Source: Micromonospora marina | Lineage (GTDB): Bacteria; Actinomycetota; Actinomycetes; Mycobacteriales; Micromonosporaceae | DNA: 64,000 nt | Direction of reading: 5' to 3' | Assembly (NCBI RefSeq): GCF_900091565.1 | Contig: NZ_FMCV01000016.1 | Coordinates: forward strand, 1 to 64,000 | In this document: positions 43,401 through 59,968 of the stretch, piece after piece | How positions within the stretch are numbered: the stretch's first letter is position 1 | Layout: each line of letters opens with the position of its first letter | Notes under the pieces: generated by a model | The model's database searches: none | What the model saw: the letters and a program-made list of their open reading frames with translations, nothing else | What the model was told of the DNA's origin: nothing | Translations under genes and position numbers: made by a program

Positions 43401-45377
43401 TCCGGGGACTCCCTCGGCGCGGCCCGCTCCGGCCGGCACGAGTCGCTGTTCCAGGTGGACTGGCCTGTGCTCCCGGTGCCCACCGGCCCCGTGCCGGCGG
43501 CCATCCGCTGGGTGGCGCTCGGCGACGACCTGGTGCTCAGTGCGGCCTGCGAGGCGGCCGGCGCCCGGGTGCGTACCGACGTCGGGCTCGACACCCTCGG
43601 CGACCTGCTCGCCGGGGGTGAGCCGACGCCCGAGCTGGTGATCGTCCCGGTCGGCGACGCCGGGAACCCGTCGGACCCGGAGGTCGCCGCGCAGGCGCGC
43701 GCCACCACGCACCGTACGCTCGCCGCGTTGCGGACCTGGCTCGCCGACGACCGGTTCGCCGACTCGCGGCTGGTGCTCGTCACCCGGGACGCGGTCGCGG
43801 CGGGGGAGCAGGAGCCGGTGAACCTGCGCCAGGCCCCGGTCTGGGGCCTGCTGCGTGCCGCCCAGCTCGAGCACCCGGGCCGGTGCCAGCTCGTCGACCT
43901 CGACGACGCCCCGGACAGCGCCGCCGCGCTGGCCGCCGCCATCGCCTCCGGCGAGCCGCAGCTCGCCGTGCGCGACGGGCAGGTCCGCACACCACGGCTC
44001 GGCCGGGTTCCGGCCGGTGTGGAGCCGCTGCCCGGTGGGATCGACCCGGCCGGCACCGTGCTGATCACCGGCGGCACGGGCGTGCTGGGCCGCATCCTGG
44101 CCCGCCACCTCGCCACCAGCCACGGCGTACGGCACCTGCTGCTGGCCGGGCGGCGCGGCGCGGCGGCCGAGGGGATCGGCGACCTGGTCAGCGAACTCGC
44201 CGGCACCGGTACGGAGGTGACCGTCGCGGCCTGCGACGCCGCCGACCCCGAGGCCCTGTCGGCGCTGCTGGCCGGGGTGCCGGCGGCGCACCCGCTCACC
44301 GCCGTGGTGCACGCCGCCGGCGTCCTCGACGACGGCGTGCTGGAGTCGATGACCCCCGAACGGGTGGACGCGGTCGCCGTGCCGAAGATCGACGCCGCCT
44401 GGCACCTGCACCGCCTCACGGCCGACGCGAACCTCGCGGCCTTCGTCCTGTTCTCGTCGGCGGCGGCCACGCTCGGCAGCGCCGGCCAGTCGAACTACGC
44501 GGCGTCGAACGCCTTCCTCGACGCTCTCGCAGCGCACCGCCGGGCGCGCGGGCTCGCCGGCATCTCGCTCGCCTGGGGCCTGTGGGCGCAGGCCAGTGGC
44601 ATGACGGGCCACCTCGGCGACGACGACGTGCGGCGGATGGCCGAGCAGGGCGCCACCGGCCTGTCCACCGAGCAGGCGCTGAATCTCTTCGACGCCGCGT
44701 GGCGGCTCGACGCGACAGCCGTCCTGCCGATGCGCCTGGACGTCGGGACGCTGCGCGGGCAGGCGGAGACCGGCACCCTCGCCCCCATGCTGCGGGCCCT
44801 GGTCCGGGTGCCGCTGCGACGCTCCATGGACGCCACCGGCGCCCGCTCCGGCGGGGTGCAACTCGGCCGGCGGCTCGCCGGACTGGCCGCCCCGGAACGG
44901 CTCAAGGTGGTGCTCGACGTGGTACGCGCGAACATCGCCGCCGTCCTCGGCCACGCCGGTGCCGACGCGGTCGACCCGAGCCGGCTCTTCACCGACCTGG
45001 GCTTCGACTCGCTCACCGCCGTCGACCTGCGCAACCGGCTCAACAGCCTGTCCGGCCTGCGGCTGCCGGCGACGCTCGTCTTCGACTACCCGACGCCGAC
45101 GGCGCTCGCCGAGAAGCTGACAAGCGAGATCGCGGCCGACGCGGCGCCCTCCACCCAGCCGCTCTTCCAGGGCATCGACACGGTGGAGAGCCTGCTCACC
45201 GCCATCCCGCTCGACCCGGCGGCCCGCGCCCGGTTCACCGCCCGGATGCAGGACCTGCTCGCCAAGGCGTCCGACCTGGCGGCCGGGCCCGCCGTCGAAC
45301 CGGACCGGCCAGACCTCGACTCGGCCAGCGACGACGAGATCTTCGACTTCATCAGCAAAGAGTTTGGAATCTCCTGA
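34428..45377 (+). CDS. Type I modular polyketide synthase, modules H and I (both with DH-KR)
   Basis: The protein has 3649 residues. ATG 34428 lies 10 bases after AAGGAG (34412-34417) and begins the docking coiled coil MADEAKLLDYLKRVT. Domains by residue: KS 34-461, malonyl AT 475-916, DH 935-1225, KR (catalytic part 1436-1681), ACP 1700-1791 (Ser 1750); KS 1810-2235, methylmalonyl AT 2252-2689, DH 2708-2995, KR (3209-3455), ACP 3480-3568 (Ser 3528); and a docking tail ending IFDFISKEFGIS. Both DHs keep the catalytic His and Asp, and both KRs have intact Ser and Tyr. The two modules in series should therefore install a conjugated diene, the second alkene carrying a methyl branch. AT-H is a near copy of AT-E and the first part of AT-I is a near copy of AT-G. 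The next gene starts 36 bases downstream. Confidence 0.97.
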   Translation: MADEAKLLDYLKRVTADLHQVRQRLREVEAGEQEPVAIVSMSCRFPGGVRSPEDLWEVVASGRDVVTDFPEDRGWDLGSLYDSDPEQSGTSYTRQGGFVHDLADFDPGFFAISPREALAMDPQQRWLLETSWEALERAGIDPHSLRGSRTGVFAGSTGQDYGTVLMGAAQGLEGHLMTGNAGSVVSGRIAYTFGLEGPAVTIDTACSSSLVALHLAGQALRQRECTLAIVAGVTAMCTPAAFVEFSRQRGLAADGRCKAFAAAADGTGWSEGVGVLVLERLSDAQRNGHPILAVVRGSAVNSDGASNGLSAPNGPSQQRVIQQALANAGLATGGVDVVEAHGTGTRLGDPIEAQALLATYGQDRGDSAPLLLGSVKSNIGHAQAAAGVAGVIKMVMAMRHGVVPPTLHVDEPTPEVDWSAGEVSLVTEATPWPAVSRPRRSAVSSFGVSGTNAHTILEQAPAPQQSPSAAAALLVERPVVPVPVSARDAAGLAAQAGRWAAWIAADETLRPLDVAFSSVTSRSALEHRAVVSATGREELLAGLRALAAGRPSGALLVGQAAGRGSLAVLFSGQGAQRAGMGRELYAEFPVFAAALDEACGHLDGALPRPLREVLFAAGGSADAELLDRTVFTQAGLFAVEVALFRLVESFGVVPDFVGGHSVGEVTAAHVAGVLSLEHACALVAARGRLMQVLPTGGGMLAVAAAEADVAAALDGLAGVGIAAVNGPQAVVVSGAVEALDEVERVWKDRGVRTRRLAVSHAFHSPLMEPMLADFRAVLDGLEFAAPVLPVVSNVTGALAGDEIRTPEYWVRHVREAVRFADGVAALRAAGADTFLEVGPCSVLTAMVGDILPADDAVLAVAAQRADRPAVHGLLAGLAELHVHGAAVDWRQWFVDTGARRVDLPTYAFQHQRYWPEAGAGWTGDVTAVGLRPAQHPLLGAAVGVAHAEGFLFTGRLARRTHPWICDHVVFDTVLLPGTGFVELALQAGAHVGADHVRELTLESPLILPETGGVDIQLWIGPADETGCRSVSLHSVQDGEPAEGTGERTWTRNASGVLASGPATPSGPAGWSDLTTWPPPGATEVGTDDLYLNLAAQGYDYGPSFIALRSAWRRGDDLFAELVLPEAPAAEAGGYGLHPALLDAALHTLGLTTPAGEPSGAGMPPGYGRLPFSWNDVALHGAGAAAARVRVSHTGPDSISLLLTDVTGAPVISVGSLVLRPVSADQLRTASGGGTESLFRVEWAPLALPAGPSTVDWAVIGDAAALTDAVAATGTAVAAYPDLTALATAMDDGTDAPRVLVLPLLDPPASADVPRAVAEATHRVLAVLQQFLAEERYAVSRLVVLTSGAVATDRDTDLTDLAGAAVIGLLRSAQSENPDRFVLVDVDDVAGCAAALVPAVATDEPQVVIRAGVAAGARLTRVPAPAEPPAAPFDSDGTVLITGATGTLGQLMSRHLVGTYGVRHLILTSRRGRAAGGVAELCAEFEALGVGITVAACDVADRAAVAELLAGIPAEHPLTAVVHAAGVRDDGVISSLTPERMDGVLRPKVDAAWHLHELTAGLGLKAFVSYSSLAATAGGPGQGNYAAANAFLDGLAHHRKARGLAALTLAWGLWADRSGMTTELDDVHLNRISRSGVAAMEAEEGLALFDAACRTTDAALVPARLDLAAMKVQFAGGSIPPLYRALIRTPARATAATTGASLVQQLAGLGDAERAAALVEIVRGQAAAVLGYPDPAAIEPRRAFSEFGFDSLTAVEMRNRLNNAFGMRLPATLVFDYPTPHDLAGFLGTEIAGTPVTVRPATTTVPVGDDEPLAIIGMACRLPGGVWSPDDLWRLVVDGVDAISDLPTDRGWDLDSLYSPDPDAPGTFYARGGGFLSGVDRFDPGFFGISPREALAMDPQQRLLLETTWESFESAGIDPADVRGSSTGVFVGTSGQDYGSLLAYSPEAAEGYMLTGMTSSVISGRVAYTFGLEGPAVSLDTACSSSLVALHWAGQALRRGECDMALAGGVMVMATPTAFVEFSRQRGLAADGRCKSFAASADGTGWSEGVGMLLVQRLSDARRQGRTVYAVVRGSAINQDGASNGLTAPNGPAQQRVIRQALASARLSTADVDVVEAHGTGTTLGDPIEAQALLATYGRERPADRPLLLGSIKSNIGHAQAAAGVAGVIKMVQAIRHGLVPATLHVDEPSPHIDWTSGAVELATESRPWPAVDRPRRAAVSSFGISGTNAHVIIEQGDEPVDAARVDTRPGLVDSGVVAWPLSGRSREALTGQAARLARHVREHGEVDAAAVGWSLTTTRSVFDQRAAVVGSGMEELLAGLDALASGSPAGNVVAATSSSHGAGPVFVFPGQGAQSARMAAGLVGRTPVFDARLAECQRALAPYLDVDLVAVLTGDDESWLARVEVVQPVLWAVGVALAAVWQHAGVVPAAVVGHSQGEIGAACVAGILSLEDAAKAVALRSRALTALRGTGTMASVDLRADAVTERLPGFPGVGVAAVNGPSTVVVSGPPQPVADLVAACQADGVRARLIPVDYASHSAAVQEVAERLRADLADVSPQPGHTRLVSTLTGDWVEPSSMDAGYWYDNLRQTVQFDAAVRVAVEAGHTTFVEISPHPVLTMPVTAILDDAGVTGHTLGSLRRGDDDPTRLLTNLATAHTIGLPVDLTAVLAETDPVALPTYAFDHQRYWVEPPAHRAQDVSSAGLQDAGHPLLSATLTFPDSERMVFTGRLSVRTHPWLGEHRVMDNILLPGTAFVELATYAGAQAGCPTVEELTLLAPLVLPELGALQVQLTVGDRDDDGRRTVQLYSRPYRDGSDEILADVAWTCHATGLLGPQPADAAPAFDLGVWPPPGATRVESDDFYSGIEATVFGYGPAFRGLRAAWTRDDEVFAEVELPAGHHAEAGRFGVHPALLDGALQAMSIGGFLGRMGDGADAGAPRLPFAWTGVSLLAAGATALRVRVAAAGEVGVSFQVADATGAPVLHVDSLIMRRVSGDSLGAARSGRHESLFQVDWPVLPVPTGPVPAAIRWVALGDDLVLSAACEAAGARVRTDVGLDTLGDLLAGGEPTPELVIVPVGDAGNPSDPEVAAQARATTHRTLAALRTWLADDRFADSRLVLVTRDAVAAGEQEPVNLRQAPVWGLLRAAQLEHPGRCQLVDLDDAPDSAAALAAAIASGEPQLAVRDGQVRTPRLGRVPAGVEPLPGGIDPAGTVLITGGTGVLGRILARHLATSHGVRHLLLAGRRGAAAEGIGDLVSELAGTGTEVTVAACDAADPEALSALLAGVPAAHPLTAVVHAAGVLDDGVLESMTPERVDAVAVPKIDAAWHLHRLTADANLAAFVLFSSAAATLGSAGQSNYAASNAFLDALAAHRRARGLAGISLAWGLWAQASGMTGHLGDDDVRRMAEQGATGLSTEQALNLFDAAWRLDATAVLPMRLDVGTLRGQAETGTLAPMLRALVRVPLRRSMDATGARSGGVQLGRRLAGLAAPERLKVVLDVVRANIAAVLGHAGADAVDPSRLFTDLGFDSLTAVDLRNRLNSLSGLRLPATLVFDYPTPTALAEKLTSEIAADAAPSTQPLFQGIDTVESLLTAIPLDPAARARFTARMQDLLAKASDLAAGPAVEPDRPDLDSASDDEIFDFISKEFGIS
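34527..39803 (+). other. Module H: KS - AT(malonyl) - DH - KR(B-type) - ACP
   Basis: KS Cys is at 35043. AT Ser is at 36408 (GHSVG), and HAFHS at 36705-36719 predicts malonyl-CoA. DH starts near 37230 with HPLL. Its His is at 37326 (HVVFDTVLLP, Asp in place of the motif Gly, a tolerated variant in this family) and its Asp at 37851 (HPALLDAALH). The KR has TGATGTLG (38748-38771), RDD (39006-39014) for LDD, Ser 39138 and Tyr 39177. ACP Ser is at 39675 (EFGFDS). Expected outcome: a double bond, probably trans because the KR is B-type. Confidence 0.91.
36990..37180 (+). repeat. 191-base perfect repeat at the end of AT-H (partner in AT-E)
   Basis: Partner of 22816-23006. Upstream AT sequence is near-identical with scattered substitutions. 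Confidence 0.9.
39855..45131 (+). other. Module I: KS - AT(methylmalonyl) - DH - KR(B1-type) - ACP
   Basis: KS Cys is at 40371. AT Ser is at 41730 (GHSQGE), and VDYASHS at 42021-42041 predicts methylmalonyl-CoA. The DH has His 42645 (HRVMDNILLP) and Asp 43164 (HPALLDGALQ), both catalytic residues present. The KR has TGGTGVLG (44067-44090), LDD (44325-44333), Ser 44457 and Tyr 44496. ACP Ser is at 45009. Expected outcome: a methyl-substituted double bond conjugated with the one from module H. Confidence 0.92.
41337..41503 (+). repeat. 167-base perfect repeat at the start of AT-I (partner in AT-G)
   Basis: Partner of 31036-31202. Confidence 0.9.
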
Positions 45378-45378
45378 G

Positions 45379-45417
45379 ATGACCAACCTTCGGATCGAGG
45401 CAGGGGCCAACCGATGA
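45379..45417 (+). other. 12-codon bridging mini-ORF between genes 4 and 5
   Basis: ATG 45379 begins one base after the gene 4 stop and reads MTNLRIEAGANR. Its TGA (45415-45417) overlaps the gene 5 start as ATGA. No strong ribosome site precedes it. Translational coupling is possible but unproven. Confidence 0.2.
45402..45406 (+). promoter_or_regulatory. Ribosome binding site of gene 5
   Basis: AGGGG lies 7 bases before ATG 45414. A second purine run, GAGG at 45397-45400, is just upstream. Confidence 0.6.
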
Positions 45418-48400
45418 GTGACGACAAGCTGCGGTACTTCCTGAAGCGGGTGACAGCCGACCTGCACGACACCAGGCGCAAGCTGCAGACCGTCGAGGCC
45501 CGCGACCAGGAACCCCTGGCCATCGTCTCGATGAGCTGCCGCTTCCCGGGTGGGGTGCGGTCGCCGGAGGACCTGTGGGAGCTTGTCGCCGACGGCCGGG
45601 ACGCGCTCACCGAGTTCCCGGACGACCGGGGCTGGGACCTGGAGGCGCTCTACGACCCCGACCCGAACAAGCCGGGTAAGAGCTACACCCGCATCGGCGG
45701 GTTCCTCGACGGCGCCGGTGACTTCGACCCGTCCCTGTTCGGGATCTCGCCGCGTGAGGCCCTCGCCATGGACCCGCAGCAGCGGTTGCTGCTGGAGACG
45801 TCCTGGGAGGCCGTCGAGCGGGCCGGCATCGACCCGCTGTCGCTGCGCGGCAGCTCCACCGGTGTCTTCGTCGGGCTGAGCACCTCGAACTACGGCATGG
45901 GTCTGCCGAACGTGCCCGAGGGCGTCGACATGTACATCGGCACCGGCAACACCACGAGCGTGGCGTCCGGCCGGATCTCGTTCACCCTCGGCCTCAACGG
46001 CCCGGCCGTCACCGTGGACACCGCCTGCTCCTCCTCGCTGGTGGCCCTGCACCTCGCCGTGAACGCCCTGCGCCGCGGCGAGTGCGACCTGGCCATCGCC
46101 GGTGGCGTCACCGTCATGGTCACTCCCGGCGTGTTCGTCGTCTTCTCCCGGCAGCGCGGCATGTCCGTCGACGGCCGGTGCCGGGCCTTCGCGGCCGGCG
46201 CGGACGGCACCGGCTGGGGCGAGGGCGGCGGCGTGCTCGTCGTGGAGCGGCTGGCCGACGCCGAACGCAACGGTCACCCGGTCCTCGCCGTGATCCGGGG
46301 CAGCGCCCTCAACCAGGACGGCGCCTCCAACGGGCTCACCGCCCCCAACGGCCCCTCTCAGCAGCGGGTCATCCGCCAGGCCCTCGCCAACGCCCGGCTC
46401 GGCTCCGCCGACGTCGACATGGTCGAGGCGCACGGCACCGGCACCACCCTCGGCGACCCGATCGAGGCGCAGGCGCTCATCGCCACGTACGGGCAGGACC
46501 GCCCGGCCGACCGTCCGCTGTGGCTCGGCTCGGTGAAGTCGAACATCGGCCACACCCAGAGCGCCGCCGGCGTCGCCGGGCTGGTCAAGATGGTGATGGC
46601 GCTGCGTAGCGGGGTGATGCCGGAGACCCTGCACATCGACGAGCCGTCCCCGCACGTGGACTGGACGGCCGGGGCGGTCTCCCTGCTCACCGAGTCCAAG
46701 CCGTGGCCGGAACTGGACCGGCCGCGCCGCGGCGGCGTCTCCTCCTTCGGGGTCAGCGGCACCAACGCCCACGTCATCCTGGAGGAGTACCGCCCGCGCG
46801 TCGCCGAGGCGGCGACCGTCGACGGCGGGCAGGCGGACGGCACCGGCGCGGTCGAGCCCGCGCGCCGGCCGGGCCTGGTCGCCTCGGACGTGACCCTCTG
46901 GCCGGTGTCGGCCCGGTCGAGGACCGCCCTGGGCGGGCAGGCGGCCCGGCTCGCGGACTTCCTGCGCAGGCGCGGCGAGATCGATCCGGCGGCGGTCGGC
47001 TGGTCACTGGCCACCACCCGCTCGACGTTCGACCACCGTGCCGCCGTCGTCGGGTCGACCGCCGACGAGCTGCTGGCCGGGCTGGACGCCCTCGCCGCCG
47101 GCCAGCCGGCCGGGAACCTCGTCACCGGTACGGTCACCAGCCCCGGCGCAGGTCCCGTCTTCGTGTTCCCGGGTCAGGGGGCGCAGTCGGCGCGGATGGC
47201 GGCCGGGCTCGTCGGTCGTACGCCGGTGTTCGACGCGAAGCTGGCCGAGTGCCAGCGGGCCCTGGCGCCGTATCTCGACGTGGACCTCGTCGCGGTGTTG
47301 ACCGGTGACGACGAGTCGTGGCTGGAGCGGGTCGAGGTCGTGCAGCCCGTGCTGTGGGCCGTCGGCATCGCCCTGGCGGCCGTGTGGCGCGCGGCGGGCG
47401 TCGTCCCGGACGCGGTGATCGGTCACTCGCAGGGCGAGATCGGCGCGGCCTGTGTCGCCGGGATCCTGAGCCTGGAGGACGCTGCGAAGGCAGTGGCGTT
47501 GCGGTCGCGGGCGCTGACGGTGCTGCGGGGGACCGGGACGATGGCGTCGATCGACCTGTCGGCCGACGCGGTCACCGAGCGCCTGCCCGCCTTCCCGGGT
47601 GTCGGTGTCGCGGCCGTCAACGGGCCGTCCACCGTCGTGGTGTCCGGCCCGCCGCAGCCCGTGGCCGACCTCGTGCAGGCGTGCCAGGCGCAGGGCGTCC
47701 GCGCCCGGCTGATCCCCGTGGACTACGCGTCGCACTCCGAGGCCGTGCAGCAGGTGGCCGAGCAGCTCCGCGCGGACCTGGCCGGCGTCACCCCGCAGAC
47801 CGGCCACACCCGGCTGGTCTCCACCCTCACGGGCGAGTGGGCGGACCCGCTCACCATGGGCGCGGAGCACTGGTACGACAACCTGCGGCAGACCGTGCAG
47901 TTCGACGCCGCCGTCCGGACGGCGGTCGCCGCCGGGCACACCACGTTCGTCGAGGTCAGCCCGCATCCGGTGCTGGCGATGCCGGTCACCGCGATCCTCG
48001 ACGACACCGGTGCGAGCGGGCACACCCTGGGCAGCCTGCGCCGGGGCGACGACGACGCGACCCGGCTGCTGACCAACCTCGCCACCGCGTACGCCGTCGG
48101 CCTGCCCGTCGACCTGGCGGAAGTCCTCGCCGAGACCGAGGTCACGCCGCTGCCCACGTACGCCTTCGACCACCAGCGGTTCTGGCTCGACGGCAGCGGC
48201 GGGCCCGGCCTGGAGAGCCTGCTGTCGGGCATGAGCGGCGACCCGGGCGACGCGGGCTTCTGGGCCGCCGTCGAGAGCGGGGACGTCACGGCCCTCGCCG
48301 AGACCATCGCCACCGAGGAGACCCCGGCACACGAGGTTCTCGACGCGCTGCTGCCGGCCCTGCCGATGCTCACCTCCTGGCGCCGGCAGCGGCGCCGGCA

Positions 48401-50408
48401 GGCCGACATCGACAGTTGGCGCTACCAGGACACCTGGAAGCCCCTGACCGGCGTCGCCAACCGGGGCATGGACGGCACCTGGGTCGTGGTCATGCCGACC
48501 GGCGACATCATCGAGCCCTGGCAGGACGCCTGCGTCGAGGCGATCGCGACGGCCGGCGCGACGCTGGTGCCGGTGGCCGTCTCCACGCCCGACGTCGACC
48601 GCGACCAGTTCGGCAAGTTGCTGCAGGAGGCGCTCGCCGGCGCACCGGGCGGCGACGCCACCGCCGACGTCGCCGGCGTGGTCTCGCTGCTCGCCTTCGA
48701 CGAGCTGGCCCACCCGCTGTACCCGTCCGTGCCCGGCGGCTTCGCCGCCACCGTCGCGCTCTTCCAGGCCCTCGGCGACATCGGCCTGAGCGCGCCGATG
48801 TGGAGCGTCACCTCCGGCGCCGCGTCGGTAGGCATGGCCGACCTGTTGCGCTCCCCGGCGCAGTCGCTGGTCTGGGGCTTCGGCCGGGTCGCCGCGCTGG
48901 AGCACCCGCAGCGCTGGGGCGGCCTCGTGGACCTGCCCGAGGCCGTGGAGGACCGCTGTGCCGACCTGCTGGTGGCGGCCCTCACCACCGCCGGGGACGA
49001 GGACCAGATCGCGGTACGCCCGAGTGGCCTGCTCGCCCGCCGGCTCACCCGCGTCCCGCTCGGCGACAGTCAGCCCGCCAACCCGTGGCAGCCGTACGGC
49101 ACGGCGCTCGTCACCGGCGGCACCGGCGCGCTCGGTGGGCACGCCGCCCGCTGGCTGGCCCGCAGTGGTGTGGAGAACATCGTCGTCGTCAGCCGGCGGG
49201 GCATGGCCGCGCCCGGCGCGCAGCAGCTCGTCGACGAGCTCACCGCGCTGGGCGCCCAGGCCACAGTGGTCGAGTGCGACGCCTCCGACCGCGACGCCCT
49301 GGCCGAGCTGATCGACGCGATCCCCGCCGAGTACCCGCTCACCGCGGTCGTGCACGCCTCCGCCGTCCTCGACGACGCCATGATCAACGACATCCGGCCC
49401 GAGCAGATCGAGCGGGTGCTGCAGGCCAAGGTCGACGTCGCGTACAACCTGCACGAGCTGACCCTCGACCACGAGCTGTCCGCATTCGTCATGTTCTCGT
49501 CCTTCGCCGGCAGCGTGGCCAGCTCCGGCGTCGGCAACTACGCCCCGAGCAACGCCTTCCTCGACGCGCTCGCGCAGCACCGTCGCGGCCTCGGCCTCAC
49601 CGCCACCTCCGTCGCCTGGGGGGCGTGGGCCGGCGGCGGTATGGCCGCCGGGCCGCTCGGCGAGCTGCTGCACCGCCACGGCGTACCCGAGATGACCCCG
49701 GAGGCGGCGATCACCGCGCTGCACCAGGCCGTGGACCATGGCGAGGCGTTCCTCACCATCGCCGACATCGCCTGGGAACGGTTCTCCGTCGCGTTCACCG
49801 CCACCCGGCCCGGTCCGCTGATCAGTGACCTGCCGGACGTCCGGCGGCTCGCCGCCGCCGAGGAGATGGGCAGCGTGCAGGCCGGCGACGGCCCGGAGTC
49901 GTTGCAGGAGCGGCTCGCCGGGCTGCCCGCCGCCGAGCGGTTCGCCGTGCTGCTCGGCCTGGTCCGTGGCCAGGTCGCCGCCGTGCTCAACTACCCGTCC
50001 GCCGACTCCGTGGACGAGCATCGGGCGTTCCGGGAGCTGGGCTTCGACTCCGTCACCGCCGTCGAGCTGCGTAACCGGCTCGGCGCGGCCACCGCCGTGG
50101 CCCTCCCGGTCACCCTGGTCTTCGACTACCCGACCCCGACGACGCTGGCGGAGTACCTCTACGCCGAGGTCGCCCACGAGGACGTGGTCACCCCGAACGC
50201 GCTCCTCCACGATCTGGACCGGATCGCCGAGGGCCTCGACGTGGTCGCCCGGGACGAGGCGGCCCGGGTGCGGGCCACCGTACGCCTGCAGGCAATGCTC
50301 TCCCGGCTCGGCCAGGACAGCGGTGGCGCCGACGTCGGCCGGCACCTCGACGACGCCACCGACGACGAACTGTTCGCGATGGTGGACAAGGACCTCGGCA
50401 TCTCCTGA
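45414..50408 (+). CDS. Type I modular polyketide synthase, single module J
   Basis: The protein has 1664 residues and one module. ATG 45414 follows AGGGG (45402-45406, 7-base gap) and begins the coiled coil MSDDKLRYFLKRVT. Domains by residue: KS 33-459, methylmalonyl AT 493-926, pre-KR helical dimerization element about 946-1000, KR (catalytic part 1230-1473), ACP 1498-1585 (Ser 1546), and a docking tail 1588-1664 ending LFAMVDKDLGIS. It accepts the diene-bearing chain from gene 4, adds a methylmalonyl unit and reduces the ketone. The KR has LDD (49368-49376), Ser 49500 and Tyr 49539, so it should be active and B1-type. The tail is more divergent than those of genes 1-4 (AMVDKDLG instead of DLIDxELG) but still looks class 1a, matching the start of gene 6. 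Monomodular proteins are common in such lines. Confidence 0.97.
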   Translation: MSDDKLRYFLKRVTADLHDTRRKLQTVEARDQEPLAIVSMSCRFPGGVRSPEDLWELVADGRDALTEFPDDRGWDLEALYDPDPNKPGKSYTRIGGFLDGAGDFDPSLFGISPREALAMDPQQRLLLETSWEAVERAGIDPLSLRGSSTGVFVGLSTSNYGMGLPNVPEGVDMYIGTGNTTSVASGRISFTLGLNGPAVTVDTACSSSLVALHLAVNALRRGECDLAIAGGVTVMVTPGVFVVFSRQRGMSVDGRCRAFAAGADGTGWGEGGGVLVVERLADAERNGHPVLAVIRGSALNQDGASNGLTAPNGPSQQRVIRQALANARLGSADVDMVEAHGTGTTLGDPIEAQALIATYGQDRPADRPLWLGSVKSNIGHTQSAAGVAGLVKMVMALRSGVMPETLHIDEPSPHVDWTAGAVSLLTESKPWPELDRPRRGGVSSFGVSGTNAHVILEEYRPRVAEAATVDGGQADGTGAVEPARRPGLVASDVTLWPVSARSRTALGGQAARLADFLRRRGEIDPAAVGWSLATTRSTFDHRAAVVGSTADELLAGLDALAAGQPAGNLVTGTVTSPGAGPVFVFPGQGAQSARMAAGLVGRTPVFDAKLAECQRALAPYLDVDLVAVLTGDDESWLERVEVVQPVLWAVGIALAAVWRAAGVVPDAVIGHSQGEIGAACVAGILSLEDAAKAVALRSRALTVLRGTGTMASIDLSADAVTERLPAFPGVGVAAVNGPSTVVVSGPPQPVADLVQACQAQGVRARLIPVDYASHSEAVQQVAEQLRADLAGVTPQTGHTRLVSTLTGEWADPLTMGAEHWYDNLRQTVQFDAAVRTAVAAGHTTFVEVSPHPVLAMPVTAILDDTGASGHTLGSLRRGDDDATRLLTNLATAYAVGLPVDLAEVLAETEVTPLPTYAFDHQRFWLDGSGGPGLESLLSGMSGDPGDAGFWAAVESGDVTALAETIATEETPAHEVLDALLPALPMLTSWRRQRRRQADIDSWRYQDTWKPLTGVANRGMDGTWVVVMPTGDIIEPWQDACVEAIATAGATLVPVAVSTPDVDRDQFGKLLQEALAGAPGGDATADVAGVVSLLAFDELAHPLYPSVPGGFAATVALFQALGDIGLSAPMWSVTSGAASVGMADLLRSPAQSLVWGFGRVAALEHPQRWGGLVDLPEAVEDRCADLLVAALTTAGDEDQIAVRPSGLLARRLTRVPLGDSQPANPWQPYGTALVTGGTGALGGHAARWLARSGVENIVVVSRRGMAAPGAQQLVDELTALGAQATVVECDASDRDALAELIDAIPAEYPLTAVVHASAVLDDAMINDIRPEQIERVLQAKVDVAYNLHELTLDHELSAFVMFSSFAGSVASSGVGNYAPSNAFLDALAQHRRGLGLTATSVAWGAWAGGGMAAGPLGELLHRHGVPEMTPEAAITALHQAVDHGEAFLTIADIAWERFSVAFTATRPGPLISDLPDVRRLAAAEEMGSVQAGDGPESLQERLAGLPAAERFAVLLGLVRGQVAAVLNYPSADSVDEHRAFRELGFDSVTAVELRNRLGAATAVALPVTLVFDYPTPTTLAEYLYAEVAHEDVVTPNALLHDLDRIAEGLDVVARDEAARVRATVRLQAMLSRLGQDSGGADVGRHLDDATDDELFAMVDKDLGIS
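45510..50171 (+). other. Module J: KS - AT(methylmalonyl) - KR(B1-type) - ACP
   Basis: KS Cys is at 46026. AT Ser is at 47427 (GHSQGE), and VDYASHS at 47718-47738 predicts methylmalonyl-CoA. The KR has TGGTGALG (49113-49136), LDD (49368-49376), Ser 49500 and Tyr 49539, and is closest to KR-F (both have a GVGNYAP context at the Tyr). ACP Ser is at 50049. Expected outcome: a propionate unit with a B-type hydroxyl, next to the diene. Confidence 0.92.
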
Positions 50409-50437
50409 CCCAGCTCCAGCTCTCTCCCGTCTCTTTC

Positions 50438-50444
50438 GAGGAAG
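50438..50444 (+). promoter_or_regulatory. Ribosome binding site of gene 6
   Basis: GAGGAAG lies 10 bases before ATG 50455, following a pyrimidine-rich gap. It decides the start, because the frame is open far upstream inside gene 5. Confidence 0.7.
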
Positions 50445-50454
50445 CGGCACTCCG

Positions 50455-59943
<9,489 letters not shown>

Positions 59944-59956
59944 CCCGGCCGGCCCT

Positions 59957-59962
59957 GAGGAG
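59957..59962 (+). promoter_or_regulatory. Ribosome binding site of gene 7
   Basis: GAGGAG lies 6 bases before ATG 59969. Confidence 0.8.
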
Positions 59963-59968
59963 CGCCCG

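Noticed and set aside
37899..46772. Minus-strand open frame of nearly 3000 codons across genes 4 and 5
   Set aside because: Antisense shadow. It crosses the gene 4/5 boundary without regard to it and shows no family motif.
49825..50454. Upstream extension of gene 6 into gene 5
   Set aside because: The frame is open but encodes a Pro/Ser/Thr-rich shadow of gene 5. The ribosome site and docking coiled coil fix the start at 50455.
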